This document shows positions 50,341 through 62,068 of a DNA stretch of 64,000 bases, one piece after another. The first letter of the stretch is position 1. The number at the start of each line of letters is the position of its first letter. Below the pieces are notes generated by a model. The model saw only the letters and a program-made list of their open reading frames with translations, had not been told where the DNA came from and did not search any database. The stretch is from Styela clava (taxonomy: Eukaryota > Chordata > Ascidiacea > Stolidobranchia > Styelidae): positions 8,618,001 through 8,682,000 of the forward strand of contig NC_135260.1 of the NCBI RefSeq assembly GCF_964204865.1. The letters run 5' to 3'. The position numbers and the translations under genes were made by a program.

Positions 50341-53300
50341 ATGCAAAAGAAAATTTACGTATTGATGATCTTGATGTTGGTATGTAATTTATATATTTAG
50401 TGGCGCATTCATTAGCATATTTGTAATAAACTGTGTAATATAAAAATTCATTTGACAATACCACTATAAGTAGCCATTACGATGGGAACGACTGAAAAAC
50501 GTTGTTTTAGACCAGTGGTTTTCAAACGGCTGGGTACTTCCAACAAGGGAGGCGTAGACGATTTCGGGGGCCCGGAGCTAATAAAAAAATATTTGTTAGA
50601 TTTGATCTTTCCCGCCTTATTTTGGATATTCACGTTCCATCCACGTATTTGCAACGTTTTTTTTTAAATAAACACGTTTTCGCCTTCCTGTCTGTTATTT
50701 GTAGCTTATGGTTAGCCAGTTATTTTTAGGTGGGCGCGAAACTTGCCAAATTTCAAAAAGGGGTGGCGGCTTAAAAGAGTTTTAGACCAGGGCTTCCCAA
50801 ACTTTTGAGCTCGCGGCCCCTTTTAATATATTAAAATTTTCCGCGGCCCTTGTTCGCGCTAATAATGCTATACAGCTCGAAATATGCATTTTTGATGTTT
50901 TATTGACACAGCTAATTTTCAACTTTTAGTAGGCCTACTCAATTACAAAAACAAGCACATATTTATTCAGATTGACGTTACTCAATTATTCAGTGTAATT
51001 GTTGAGAATTATTTTTGCTGCATAGCAAGTCCAGCCTTGGCTCAATGTTTGTTTATGCAGGCCTAATGATGAATTACGATGTCTGGCCACCGACGGCATG
51101 GTCCTTTTCCGGAATTGTTCACTCTTATTGATCAAACTTAGCATAAGACAGCGGTTTGTGTGGCGCCAAATTATCATGGAAAAAACTCATGACGCACCTA
51201 CGCGAAAAATATGCTGCCTGATAATAAAACACAATTTGGTCAGCGTTAATATGTACTTATCATATCTCTGCCTGGTTTTTCTTCAAATTGCTGAAAAAAT
51301 CACTCATGTTTAGCTAATGAATAAACTGCAGCCTACGAAATTGCAGCATGTAGGATACCCGACGTAACAGAGCGTACACAAGCCGGCATTGTTATGCATA
51401 CACACTCAAATCGGTTCTTACGATCCGAATATGAATTGTTATGCAAGCGCGGTGATTCTACTGTGTTTCCCCGAAAATAAAACCAAGCCTGAATTTTAGA
51501 ATTTATTTTGATATAAGCGCTCCCCTTTAAAAAAGACTTAGTCGATAGCGCAATTTTTTTTTTGACCTAATCCCGTGGAAGTGCGTCGTTTCAATTTTGC
51601 TAGGACGTCGCAAAATTTCGTGATTCATGAACCTTTGAAACAACCCATATCTTCTACTTTTACAGAAAAAATGAAGATTATATCGATCTTACCTGTGATG
51701 GTGTTACAATAAAAAAGTTCAAGTCTGAAAATTCGGTTTTCTGTAGATAAAGATTATTTTTCTTGGTTCAAAAAGCGTTACGGACTCCTATCCCCTTTGC
51801 AATTTCGTTTTTATATAAAGCAGACTTTTCTACCAAGGCCCATTAAATATGATTTCACTGACTGTCGTTATGTTTTGTTTGTTCCTTTATAGAAAACGCA
51901 TTGCAAAAAAAGTCTTTTATTGGAAGGTATCAATACGTATTTTCACGGGTAGTCGTAACTTGAGCATATTTTTGGAGGGCGTCACAATACAATAAAGTTC
52001 GAGAACCACTGAGTCCTAGTCGATAGCAAGAAATATCTACTCAGGAATTTTACACTATACTTTTTAAATGGTTAATAATCTATATGTAGCAGTTATTTTA
52101 AATGAAGACGTGCTATTTATAAGTAATGGAAATCGTTATTCATATTTGGCATAATAAAAAAATCTCGTCATTCTCTACATTCCCCCAAAATAAGCCCTCG
52201 TGTTATTTTCGAAATAAAATTGAAGACACTGTCTTATTTACACAGTATGATGATGTGTTCATTAGGAATCAGGAAATTTTTTTTTCACAATATTTCCAAT
52301 AATTGTATTTCGAATCAAGAGGAAATCTGGAAAAGTACAATAGATATAGTACTTTGTGTAAAATTGGTGTTCTCTTTGCGGCCCCTAAAATTCGTTTCGC
52401 GGCCCCTACCAGGGCCGCGGCCCCTAGTTTGGGAAGCCCTGTTTTAGACTACTGTTTGGGAAATTCTATTTTACGATATATATATTTGGAAAGCATGGTG
52501 GAAAAAATACTTATCAAATCCTAGTGTTTAACAATAACCGGAACGCAAAAATGCGACAAAATGCACAGGCAGTCTAAGTTTTTATTCCCTTCAAATTATT
52601 TTGGTGTGATGATTTCAACTTGTGGTTCACTTTGTTGGCACTTATCCTATTCCTATTAAATAGCCGATGCGATACGGATCTGGTGAAAATGGCCATCATG
52701 TCCAATTTCACTAAACACATTTTGTCGTGGTTTTGGTATACGTGACAATAGCAGCTTGTATTTTTATCATTCAGATTGGAAAATTGGGATTTTCTGATCG
52801 CGTTAATACATACGAAGCTCATTCTATAGAAATGTGTGGAATTAATCATGTTATCACCATACAACGAGATGGCTACGTCATGTTTTGCTGTAAATGTAGG
52901 GAACCACTGATACAGGTTAAACTCTGCAGGTGGGTAAGATATCAATGTGAAATAACGTACAAATAATAGTTAAGTCGGTATGCTGATGCAACACAGTCAT
53001 TTATAGTTCTGTTGACATTGGATAATTTTCCCGCGAAAATTTTAAATTTGATAATTGTCAATAGAGTAGCTACCACAATGTGACGAATTAGAAGGCATTT
53101 TGTATTTTTTAGATTATTTAATGTTTTTCCAAACACAAAAAAGGAAGATTTCTTCACCTTTGGACTGGTCTTTAGACTGGTATATTCTTGGTAGATTGCA
53201 GCAATACCCACAGACTATTAGTTTCTGGAATTTGGAATTTTTTTGTCGCTTCAATCATGGATAGATCTTGTCAAAGATCTGTACCGTTGCGTTACGGCAT

Positions 53301-55142
53301 GGCGGACTGTTTTTGTCTAAAATCATATTATCAGAACGTACTTTTATAACGGAAATATATCTGTACCTGCTTGAGATGACACCTCCTGTAAAGATTATAG
53401 TACGTGAATCGCTAGAATTATTACAAGCTCCATTATCAATACATACGTCGGTTGCATATTTAACTATAAATATTTACATTTTGAAGGTACGGCTTGCCAG
53501 AGACGACCGAGTGTGTTTGCCCGAACACAGTACCATTCAACAAAACTTTCACAGAGAATGAGGTGATTGTAAAAAATTTAGTATCTCCACTGTGCAATAT
53601 ATTTTGATACATTTTCCTTCTTAGCATTAGTGTTTTATGCAAGCTACAAATCACGGATTGATAAATTTCTGATTCAATTACCATAGAAAATACTTGTACA
53701 TATTTTATATTCAGCGGCATATTGATGCATATGTAAATATATATTATCTCAATATTTCGTGTCTAATAATAAGTTTGTTTGTTTTTGTCAACCGACATAT
53801 TAAAACGTTACTTTCCAGTTTTACTTTTTTAAAATTTCAGTCGAGAATAAATGAACTTTGAAATTCGCGAGATTTGAACCTGAATAGTTGGAATATCTTT
53901 ATCAATGATTCGACTTTGTCGCCATAATATCTCCATCTATACGCTGAAAATAAACTCAAACAAATGTTACAATAAATCTATTTAGATTTCCACTGAGGGT
54001 GAACAATCAAATACAAGTGCCAAACAAGACACTGATTGTCCAACTGACACAAGTATCAATGATGATGATGAAGCTGAAGTGGATATCTTCACCGAAATCA
54101 TTGCAAACAAAGTAGGTTTTATCAAAAGTTATTACTTTAAAATTCGCTAGTTTGATGTTTTATCATTTTTTTTAAACTGACAAATTCCAACATGTTGATT
54201 TACTTGGCATGTTGTTCTAATTTCATTATCTTTTGGTATTACAGCATCTGTTCGACGAACTTTTGTTTTTGATATTCATTTCATGATAATTATCTAAAAA
54301 AGGAAAAGGTTTTGGCAGTAATTTTATTTGCATTTTGTTCGAATATATTTTACATATTTTACCGGTATGGCATTACAGACATTCGGTATTGCCCATCGAA
54401 TATAGAAACGAATATATTTAAGTGTTCACAATACCAACTTACAGTGTAGCGATTTACAAAAAGAGTTACGAGATCTGAAAGAATCTCCTCCAATTTACTT
54501 TGAATGTGTGTCTACTGCAGTAGCACTTGGGATGTCATTTATTGGATCTATTGCTGCGCTGTTATGTAAGTTATATTTTACGTAAGTTTATCATATTTTA
54601 ACATACACACCGTTTATTCTGACTGATCTGTCGTCTGTCGACATTAGAAACATATGCATACAATTAGATTTAAAGTGACCTAACTAATGTATGAAGGATA
54701 GGACAAGATTTACATATTTATCCTGGGAAGAGGAAAGTCCATAAGACGGCTTAATCATATAACGAAACACGGCCTCTCGTCCGGTTACCAGTCCGGGTAT
54801 GGGATTAGGGAGCCAGTTATTATTATTTTTTTTCGGAAGCATAGACTTAGTGATGGAGGAAGCCGTTACCGACCAGAGGGTAAGTAAAAGCGATTTTCTC
54901 GCACATAATGCTCTCGAACCTGCGAACCCAAGTATATATGATAATCAGAGATGCAGTGGCGAGCGTATTCCTAACGCTTAGCACGATGCGCTACACCTCC
55001 GAGCCAGATAAGGGTATAATGAATTTCTGAGTAGTTTTATTTTGTAACATTTCAAGTTTGACAACGACTTCTTTCAGGTTATCATTGTATTTTCCCTTGG
55101 ATTATAAAAAAGCTCTGTAATCTTTCATCTGACAACGAATAG
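50341..55142 (+). CDS. Short TNFR-like receptor B, one cysteine-rich domain, 193 residues
   Basis: Exons with agreeing phases: 50341-50379 (signal peptide MQKKIYVLMILML), 52775-52929, 53487-53562, 53986-54111, 54445-54565 and 55078-55142 (TAG). The cysteine-rich module (CGINHVITIQRDGYVMFCCK, CREPLIQVKLC, then GLPETTECVCPNT) matches receptor A; the stalk is acidic (INDDDEAEVD); the membrane helix is VALGMSFIGSIAALLCYHCI. Exon lengths 2, 3 and 4 are identical to A (155, 76, 126). The intron 2 acceptor is ttgaag, weaker than ttgcag in A. The tail ends early (KKLCNLSSDNE): one base is missing relative to A. Both copies keep every cysteine of the module, which argues for retained function at least until recently. 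Splice sites need transcript support. Confidence 0.75.
50513..50787. mobile_element. hAT-like element in intron 1 of receptor B, interrupted
   Basis: The left end cagtggttttcaaac is the counterpart of the element at 41574-42005. Its right terminal region is split by the younger hAT insertion at 50788-52441 and resumes at about 52450 (tactgtttggg). Confidence 0.6.
50788..52441. mobile_element. hAT element, non-autonomous, 1654 bp, perfect 8-bp duplication
   Basis: The ends cagggcttcccaaacttttg and the inverse (cagggcttcccaaactaggg) are terminal inverted repeats with GC-rich subterminal zones (cgcggcccc). TTTTAGAC flanks both sides (50780-50787 and 52442-52449). It interrupts an older hAT-like element inside receptor B intron 1 and is absent from unit 1. 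No transposase frame is present. Confidence 0.9.
54690..55005 (-). repeat. tRNA-derived SINE with recognisable head, copy 4
   Basis: On the minus strand the 5' end (ggctcggaggtgtagcgcat at 55005) and the stretch ggttcgagagc (about 54910-54920) resemble a tRNA 5' stem with A box and a B box. The body (aagccgttaccgaccag inverse, accagtccgggtatgg) matches the copies at 19870, 15729 and 48180. It lies in intron 5 of receptor B. Confidence 0.7.
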
Positions 55143-57358
55143 AATTATCTGATGCAGTAAACTCTTCCAACTGTAAATATATATGTCATATTTTCTGCAG
55201 ATAGAATCCGATTTTGTGAAACTTTCCCGTACAATTACGAACATAGTGCAATTGAATAATATACCTCATTTACGTAGTAGTAGGCTAATTAGGAAAATAT
55301 TTAGTAAGTAATTAAAATTTATGTGTTCTCATTTTATTCGTTTCCCAGCCATTTTTCATCAAATATGCATCCGAAACCACTTCGTAAATCTATAACATCG
55401 AAATTTGAGTATGGGTTTCAGCCATAGTCCAGTTCAAAAGAATTAAGAGATTTTAAATATATAACTTTGTTTGTATATTTTCATTCTCAGTTTTTTGTAC
55501 CTGTCTCTTGCGAACCTGCATTTTCCTCCGGGATTATCAACTAAGATTGCAAATACAAATTGTATCTTTTTACCTGCTATAGTTTGCAATACCAGGAGCA
55601 ACATGGTGTCAATTTGAATTTCGTCAATTTCCTACATATTTAAACTGTAGCTTTTATTTCATAGCCACAAATGTTTCAAAATGTTCTTGGTGTGTTATTG
55701 TTTGGTATAAAATCACTCATTATTTGCTCTGTTTTCTACGAATATTTTAATGTTATAAAAGTAAGAAATAGCTAATCTCGATGAAAAAGATTGTGAAACA
55801 TTTTCTTGGTTACAATTCTGACGTAACTTCTTATATTGCCATAAATCTTGGCTGTGCTTTTTAGACAAGATGGGCCTTTGCAGTGTTCGTGAATTCCGTC
55901 CGATAACTATACAAATTTCTATATTTTTCAATATATTGTTTAACTGTTTGCACATGCATATATATAATCTTCTCAGGGAACATAAAATATATATTGACAT
56001 GTTTTGAAACATTGTATAATATCACATAAAAGTCTTTGCACCACATAAATCATGAAACTAAATAATATGTGTAATATACGAAATTAGTGTGAATGCGAAA
56101 ACATATTAATTTCTGACCAGGGCCACGGGTGTGTTCCATAATTGCTTCATTCGATGGAAATTATAGGATTTGGATAAAATAGCTGATGGTAATCAAAAGC
56201 TGTCATCCACATTTCAAACAGAAGATCGTCTAAGTCTCACGATTCCAGTCAGGGTTTTTGCCAAGTCACACTCCACTCTGTGTGGTTTTTCTGCCTATTA
56301 TTTCTGTTTTATGTGATTTGCAGTTTTCTAAATAAAGTATTGTATCTATGATATTAGGTCCAACTGAATCGATCACCCCATTTCACACATTCAAAAACTT
56401 TAAAACTGTGATAATAAAAATTGATGCAAAATAGAATTTCTTAGTACATTTATTGCAGCAAGAGGAGCACGAGTAATACACATAATGACGAAGAAGAAAA
56501 TAAACTGAGTATTAGGCGATCAATGAATAAGTTTCAATGTTACAGATGATTATTAATGAGCATTATGTAGTAAAAGTTATGCCGGGTATTAAACAGTGAT
56601 CAGAAGTTTAGCTCAAATCGTGTAAGCAGGATTCTATCTATTCTGATCCAGAGGGCGCAATTCACAAAACAATACTACTCTGAGCATCCAAGTGCTAACT
56701 TAATCAAAACAAAATTATAATTTGCATATTAAGAGCCATAATGTAATATGAATAAGCATCCATGTGGCAATTGACACATACGAATCCGCAATAGAAAGTA
56801 AACATGGAGAGAGGACTTGTAGTTCAGTGCACAATACCCTAGTACACCCCATAATGTAATAATAGGATTTCATGAAAATTCGAAAACGGTCACTGAGATT
56901 TCGGTATCTTTTATCACAGACAACCAAATTTTTAACTATCCAGTCAATGAGACATGAAAGGAAGCATCAATAATGTCCCAAATTGACTCTTGTTTCAAAT
57001 CAAAGTAACATTGAGAGCCTCTACATGCCTGGATGCTCAAGAATGAATGTAGGCCTATATAAGAAAGCGATAGGATACACAGAATTTCATTTTAAGGCGA
57101 AAATGGAAGTTAACACTTTCCAGGCTTTGCTGCACTTATCCTTTATTTGGAATAGTCCAAATCATTCAGAATATGTGAAAGTAAGAAGTTTTGAATATGA
57201 TAAAATTTCAACATAAATTCTAATCATTGATAATAGAAACTCGGAGTTTTATTATTTAGCTCAGTACTGGATAATATAAGATTTGTAATATTAAATTTGA
57301 ACAATAGAATGATACAGTCTATATTATTTATACATGAGAACAAAAGAAAGAGATTCAT
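55143..57358. other. No gene seen; end of duplication unit 2 and 3' flank of EXOC5
   Basis: Up to about 56020 the sequence is the tail of duplication unit 2 (matching 45400-45900). Beyond this no repeat or coding region was supported. TTTATT at 57248-57253 is an AATAAA on the minus strand about 105 bases past the EXOC5 stop, a likely polyadenylation signal. Confidence 0.5.
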
Positions 57359-59494
57359 TTAGTTAGCAAAGAGCTTGTCTAGTTTTGCAGAGCGGTAATC
57401 TGAACGAAGCTGAATAAATGAATGTAAAACAGTGCGATCGAGATTTGACAATTGTTCACCAGTGCAAACTTGTCTTAAATTTTCTGGGGCAACTACTAAT
57501 AGATTACATAGGGAATGTAAACTTTCGAACAAATTCGTGACGAAGGGTACACAAAGCTTTTCTGCACATTTCCTGTATTCATTAATATCACAAATTGCCA
57601 TCATTCCCCCCATAAAACTGAATCTGAAAAGCTGGAAATGTTCAAAAAGTAGGCGATGAAATCTTTTTCCATATTCTGCAAGAACTGCTTCAACATTGTT
57701 TCCATCAAGAGATTTTCTGATATAATCCATGATTCTGTTGAAATACGCACATACTGTGTTACATGCCTGCGTACATTGACGCTCAGGTGGTTTATCAGTC
57801 GAATAATCATTCTTTTTCTGTTCAGTTTTAAATATGGTCTTCATCCATCCTATGGCAGCTTGAAGACAGCGATCAATACCAGAATCAAGTTTAACTTCCA
57901 TTTGCTCACGGATTTGTTTCTTTCTCTGAATGCATTCACCGTATCTTGAAGAAGAACTGATTAAAGGCAGAAGAGTGTCGCTGAACTGTTTTTCAAAAAG
58001 ATGAAAAATGATGTTTGTTTGTTGAGAGACATCAAAAAAATACAAATTAGGTTCAGCTTTGCATTCAGCTGTAGGTATGCCCTGTAAACACAATTCAATA
58101 GCATATCCGATGTGTTGATCACATAAATATTCTACCAATAGATTGAAGATCTGAACAGAATTATTGCTCAAAACAGATGAGCTTGACAAAACTCTGCATC
58201 TTGCAAAAGCCATTTTTGTTTCTTGAAGCAGATTGATGGCCAATTCCTGTGAAAGATAAGTTTCTCCACTGGTATTTTCAGGAACATTGCTACTCATTCC
58301 AAATGTAATATGTCCTCTGCTTTTGTCCGCAATGACGGCTTTTAATGAAGATACAGCCGCGACAGGTTTTTTTACATGATCTTTTGAATCATAGAAACGT
58401 TGGGATATCATCATTGCTTTATCCTTTAGGAATTTTATTTCAACATCGATGTAAGAGTCGAGATAACTTTTGAAAATGCCGTTCGTCAATTTTGTGATGA
58501 AATTAGAATCTGAACCCAATTTAAATTGAGAAAGCTTTTGAGATAATTCTACAGTTTTTGAATATAGTGTATAGAGATTTTGTAAATACTTTTCAGGGTC
58601 TGTGGTTCTACTTTCACTGAGCTTTTTTTCAACTTGATCCTTGAGTTTGCTTTGGTATATTTTTGACAACAGTTTGCCCATAACTTGTTCTGGTGATGAA
58701 AACACTTCAGCAATGATCTTGCTGACTTTTGTACACAAGTCTAATATTTCGTTAAATATGTCGTTTTTGTTGTAGAATGCATTCTTTATATTTTCATCTA
58801 TAAATGCATCAATACAGTGTTGATAACCTGTAAACAAAGAAAGCGTAGATGCAAGTTCTTGCATTTTTTTCACTTCTCCATTCCTGTGAGCTTCCTTGAA
58901 CTCATCAATTAATTCTTCTTCAATTTGATGGTACTTGGAAACAATTCTGCCTTTCACTTCAGAGAACCTATCGTATGGTAATTCTTGCGCAATAAGATGT
59001 AGCTTATGTACAATTTCAGCAGCCTCTCGCACTCTATACTGGTTTGTCAGGACTTCAGATGTGAGTTTCCCGGTCAAAAACTCGTCAAAATATTGCATGA
59101 GTTGGTGAGCTTCTGCAGCATGTGCTCTAGGTGTATTTACACCTTCTAACTGATCCCCGAGATGAACTACTTTGGTAGCAACGTAATTAATTCGATCATC
59201 CAATGCCTGGAACTGACCAAAAGCCTCTTGATTTTTCTTTTGCAACTCCATGAGTCTATCTTTATGTAAACGCGATTCTTTTTCAAGAGCAACGTCCAAC
59301 TTCTCAGCTTTTTGCTGAATTCTAGCATCAAGTATTTTCAGTTCATTAATGTGAGCCACGAATTCATCATACAAGAGTCGAGGGTTAAATCCTTGAGCTC
59401 CGCCTTTTGTACCCCCACCGGGTGTTCTCCATGCCAGTCTTTCAACATATTCAGTTGGGTCAAAAGGATCTTCAAACAGTTCAGCGGACGCCAT
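57359..59494 (-). CDS. EXOC5: Exocyst complex component 5 (Sec10)
   Basis: The protein is 711 residues, close to the usual 700-710 of animal Sec10. Recognisable conserved stretches run from the N terminus (AELFEDPFDPTEYVERLAWR, TPGGG) through a coiled-coil region (about residues 50-105), YVATKVVHLGDQLEGVNTPR, LHLIAQELPYDRFSEVKGRI, to the C terminus (RFHRLLFEHFQLFRFSFMGG, LCNLLVVAPENLRQVCTGEQ). Family knowledge: EXOC5 is a subunit of the eight-protein exocyst that tethers secretory vesicles to the plasma membrane. I chose the ATG at 59492-59494 because the seven upstream codons of the open frame begin with TTG and match nothing in the family. The whole gene is a single exon, which is unusual for a gene with many introns in vertebrates; a retrocopy or lineage-specific intron loss could explain it. 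No frameshift or stop interrupts it. Confidence 0.97.
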   Translation of the reverse strand: MASAELFEDPFDPTEYVERLAWRTPGGGTKGGAQGFNPRLLYDEFVAHINELKILDARIQQKAEKLDVALEKESRLHKDRLMELQKKNQEAFGQFQALDDRINYVATKVVHLGDQLEGVNTPRAHAAEAHQLMQYFDEFLTGKLTSEVLTNQYRVREAAEIVHKLHLIAQELPYDRFSEVKGRIVSKYHQIEEELIDEFKEAHRNGEVKKMQELASTLSLFTGYQHCIDAFIDENIKNAFYNKNDIFNEILDLCTKVSKIIAEVFSSPEQVMGKLLSKIYQSKLKDQVEKKLSESRTTDPEKYLQNLYTLYSKTVELSQKLSQFKLGSDSNFITKLTNGIFKSYLDSYIDVEIKFLKDKAMMISQRFYDSKDHVKKPVAAVSSLKAVIADKSRGHITFGMSSNVPENTSGETYLSQELAINLLQETKMAFARCRVLSSSSVLSNNSVQIFNLLVEYLCDQHIGYAIELCLQGIPTAECKAEPNLYFFDVSQQTNIIFHLFEKQFSDTLLPLISSSSRYGECIQRKKQIREQMEVKLDSGIDRCLQAAIGWMKTIFKTEQKKNDYSTDKPPERQCTQACNTVCAYFNRIMDYIRKSLDGNNVEAVLAEYGKRFHRLLFEHFQLFRFSFMGGMMAICDINEYRKCAEKLCVPFVTNLFESLHSLCNLLVVAPENLRQVCTGEQLSNLDRTVLHSFIQLRSDYRSAKLDKLFAN

Positions 59495-60076
59495 CCATGC
59501 ACAGTAAATATACAACTTGGTTTCTATCCTAATGAATATCTAGTTATATATCTAAACATAACACAAGATCCATTATGCAATAGAATATAAAAACACAAAA
59601 ATATGTGTCTTCAAAGCTTATTATACACCACTTTAATGAATTTATGCATGAAAATTGAATTACGAAGAAAATAGTATTTGAGAGAATATATAGAAATTAG
59701 CAGAGAATAAACCTTGCCCAAATGGGTCATGAAACAAAGAAAATCAAAACTAATTTCATAACCAGGAACTCATTTATTTATACACTTGCACCGAATTAAG
59801 TAATGCATTATAAAAATAACATAATTTCCGTCACATACAATATTATTATCAAAAACATGTGGAAACATCAGACTGTAAAAACAATGAAGTATCAAGTGTT
59901 ATTTCAGTCACTATTGAACTTTATTAGATGTGAAACTTTCACGATTTAAAATAATTTTTACATAATCACAGTAATTATAGTAAATATAAAATAATCTAAC
60001 TCGAAAAACATTATTGTCATACTACTGAAAAAAAAAAATTCGTGGCAATTACTATTCATGCATAATCATGTTCTAT
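59495..60076. promoter_or_regulatory. Intergenic gap between GOT1 and EXOC5 (both minus strand)
   Basis: At 582 bases it must hold the GOT1 3' end and the EXOC5 promoter unless the two are co-transcribed. TTTATT at 59930-59935 gives a minus-strand AATAAA about 142 bases past the GOT1 stop. No promoter motif was recognised. Confidence 0.4.
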
Positions 60077-61330
60077 TTACAGTTTATTTTCATTGATCTT
60101 TGTGACAGCTTCATGCAGGGACTGAGCGAAGTAGTCAATGTTACCTTCAGTCAGACCACACATGCTGATACGCCCAGATTTCATCAGATAGATGTGCTTC
60201 TGTTTTACCATGAATTCACATTGAGCTTGGTTGAGACCTGTATAGCTAAACATTCCAATTTGATTAACAATATGATCCCAATTTCCTGGAGTGCCAAGTA
60301 TTTTTAGCTTTTCATGCAGAGATTTCCTCATTTGCTTAATTCGAGCTGACATGGTGCGAATGTTATCATGCCATTCGCCCAATGAAGATGGATTACATAG
60401 TGCTGTTGCAACCACCCTTGCACCATGGTTTGGTGGGTTTGAATACATTCCTCTGATAATCAACTCCAATTGAGATCTGCTACGTGTCAGCGAATCTGGA
60501 TCCTTCATCACCATTGCGAGATTTCCGACTCTTTCATTGTAAAGACCAAAATTTTTCGAAAATGACTGACAAACAAAGAACTCGAATCCACATTTTTCAA
60601 AGTGACGAATACTCCATGCGTCAACATCTGGATCACCAGTGGCAAATCCTTGATAAGCAGAATCGAATACAGGAAAGTGATTTTTTTGTTTACAAACATC
60701 TGCTATCTCCTTCCATTGCTCTTGAGTAGGGTCTACACCAGTGGGATTGTGAGCACAGGCATGAAGGATGACGATAGAAACCTCGGGAAGCTGTAGCAAG
60801 TCCTCTTTCAAACCAGCTAAATCGAGGCACCTGTTCTTTGCATCCCAGTATCTGTATTTACGGCGATCCGTAAACCCAGCGTATCTAAAAATAGCATCAT
60901 GATTTGCCCATGTCGGGTCAGGATAACTTACAACGGTGCTTTCCACATGAGTATTGTAGAAACGTTTCAAAAACTCAGCAGCAAGTCGAAGTGCACCAGT
61001 GCCACTGAGAGCTTGCACGCCACCGGCTCTGTTCTCCGTTATCGCCTTGCTGTCTGAGCCAAGACAAAGCTTTGTTGCTGCTTGACAAAATGCTGGTAGG
61101 CCTGATATAGGCAAATACTCGTGGTTTAGAGCGGGGTCATTTATCATTTGTGCTTCTATAGACCTGACTACAGGAAGAACCCAAGGCTGACCATTTGCAT
61201 CTCTGTAAGCTCCTACTCCCAAATTGATTTTCTCTTCAGCGCTATCTGCAGTATAATCATCCTTTAGCTTGAAGACAGCAACAGGAGGAGCTTGTTCTAC
61301 TTGGTTAAAGGCTGATGGAACAGTCGTCAT
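60077..61330 (-). CDS. GOT1: Aspartate aminotransferase, cytosolic
   Basis: The protein is 417 residues (family about 412). It catalyses the PLP-dependent exchange between aspartate plus 2-oxoglutarate and oxaloacetate plus glutamate, and serves the malate-aspartate shuttle. The PLP lysine is K259 in QSFSKNFGLYNERVG. W141 (DPTWANH), N195 (HNPTGVD), D223 and Y226 (FDSAYQGF), R267 and the substrate-carboxylate arginine R387 (SGRISMCGL) are all at family positions, offset by one from the classic pig enzyme numbering. There is no mitochondrial presequence, which fits the cytosolic isozyme. The start ATG gives the usual N terminus. It is a single uninterrupted exon with no stop or frameshift, so it is probably functional; like its neighbour EXOC5 it lacks the introns normally seen in the family. 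Confidence 0.97.
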   Translation of the reverse strand: MTTVPSAFNQVEQAPPVAVFKLKDDYTADSAEEKINLGVGAYRDANGQPWVLPVVRSIEAQMINDPALNHEYLPISGLPAFCQAATKLCLGSDSKAITENRAGGVQALSGTGALRLAAEFLKRFYNTHVESTVVSYPDPTWANHDAIFRYAGFTDRRKYRYWDAKNRCLDLAGLKEDLLQLPEVSIVILHACAHNPTGVDPTQEQWKEIADVCKQKNHFPVFDSAYQGFATGDPDVDAWSIRHFEKCGFEFFVCQSFSKNFGLYNERVGNLAMVMKDPDSLTRSRSQLELIIRGMYSNPPNHGARVVATALCNPSSLGEWHDNIRTMSARIKQMRKSLHEKLKILGTPGNWDHIVNQIGMFSYTGLNQAQCEFMVKQKHIYLMKSGRISMCGLTEGNIDYFAQSLHEAVTKINENKL

Positions 61331-62068
61331 ATTCGCTAATTTAATATAACTCTATGATACAATTGAAGAATTCCTAAGAATGAATGAAAGTGTTAGCAAC
61401 TATACAGAAACAAATTTGAAAAAAATTGTGAAATCAGCATTGCTACATGAATGTAAATACCAAAAGTGTGTGTCTGCTTATCAATTTTATTGTATAATTT
61501 GTATTAATAAAAATAAAATGCAGTAGTGTAGTAATAGGGCTCGAAAATTCACAAAGTTTTACAACATTAGCTACCGCTATTGTTAGTTAGGGTACAAAAA
61601 TATAGGTAGAGGTTGAGTGAATAGGAATCATGATCTATAAAATTTTACTGAGCAAATATTCGCATACAAAACAAAGATTTGCAGCATGAAAGTAAGGTTG
61701 CAAAATTTGTCAAATTAAAATGAACTCAGCAGGTGAATTGGAGAATTATTATTTGATAAATATTGTTATTCATGATATCACATTTTAGATTCAATTACAT
61801 AATCTCTTTATTTAATTAAAGAATTTGCCATAATATATCACATTATAAATGTTTACACAGTGCAGAATGCAAAAAATCAAGCGGTAGAAAGTGTCACAAT
61901 TAAGGTTCTAAGTGATCAACTTATATATTTTGAAGTTTGAAAAACTTTCCAAGTTGCCAAACTCTCATTGTCTGGTATATGATTACAATGATCATCGTTG
62001 ATCCTCTTTTTATATTGTATTAGACAGTGCTGGGTATTATTCAGATACAGTGAACTAGCCTTTTCAAC
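61331..62068. other. Intergenic gap between integrase-derived gene and GOT1; no gene seen
   Basis: AT-rich sequence without coding content. It should contain the GOT1 promoter on the minus strand; no element was recognised. Confidence 0.4.

Larger units (their letters stand above)
48650..56020 (+). repeat. Tandem segmental duplication, unit 2
   Basis: This is the direct-orientation partner of 39830-45900, longer mainly because of a 1654-bp hAT insertion (50788-52441) and a SINE (54690-55005). It carries receptor B. A GT-rich microsatellite lies at about 48960-49015. Confidence 0.8.

Noticed and set aside
52574-52945. A 123-residue minus-strand frame in duplication unit 2
   Set aside because: It is antisense to receptor B exon 2 and its flanking intron; the plus-strand reading has cysteine spacing and splice sites.
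57359-59515. The 718-residue version of EXOC5 starting seven codons earlier
   Set aside because: The upstream codon is TTG and the added residues match nothing; the ATG at 59494 gives the family N terminus.
59312-59590. Plus-strand frames across EXOC5, GOT1 and the integrase-derived gene
   Set aside because: They are opposite-strand shadows of long, well-identified minus-strand genes.
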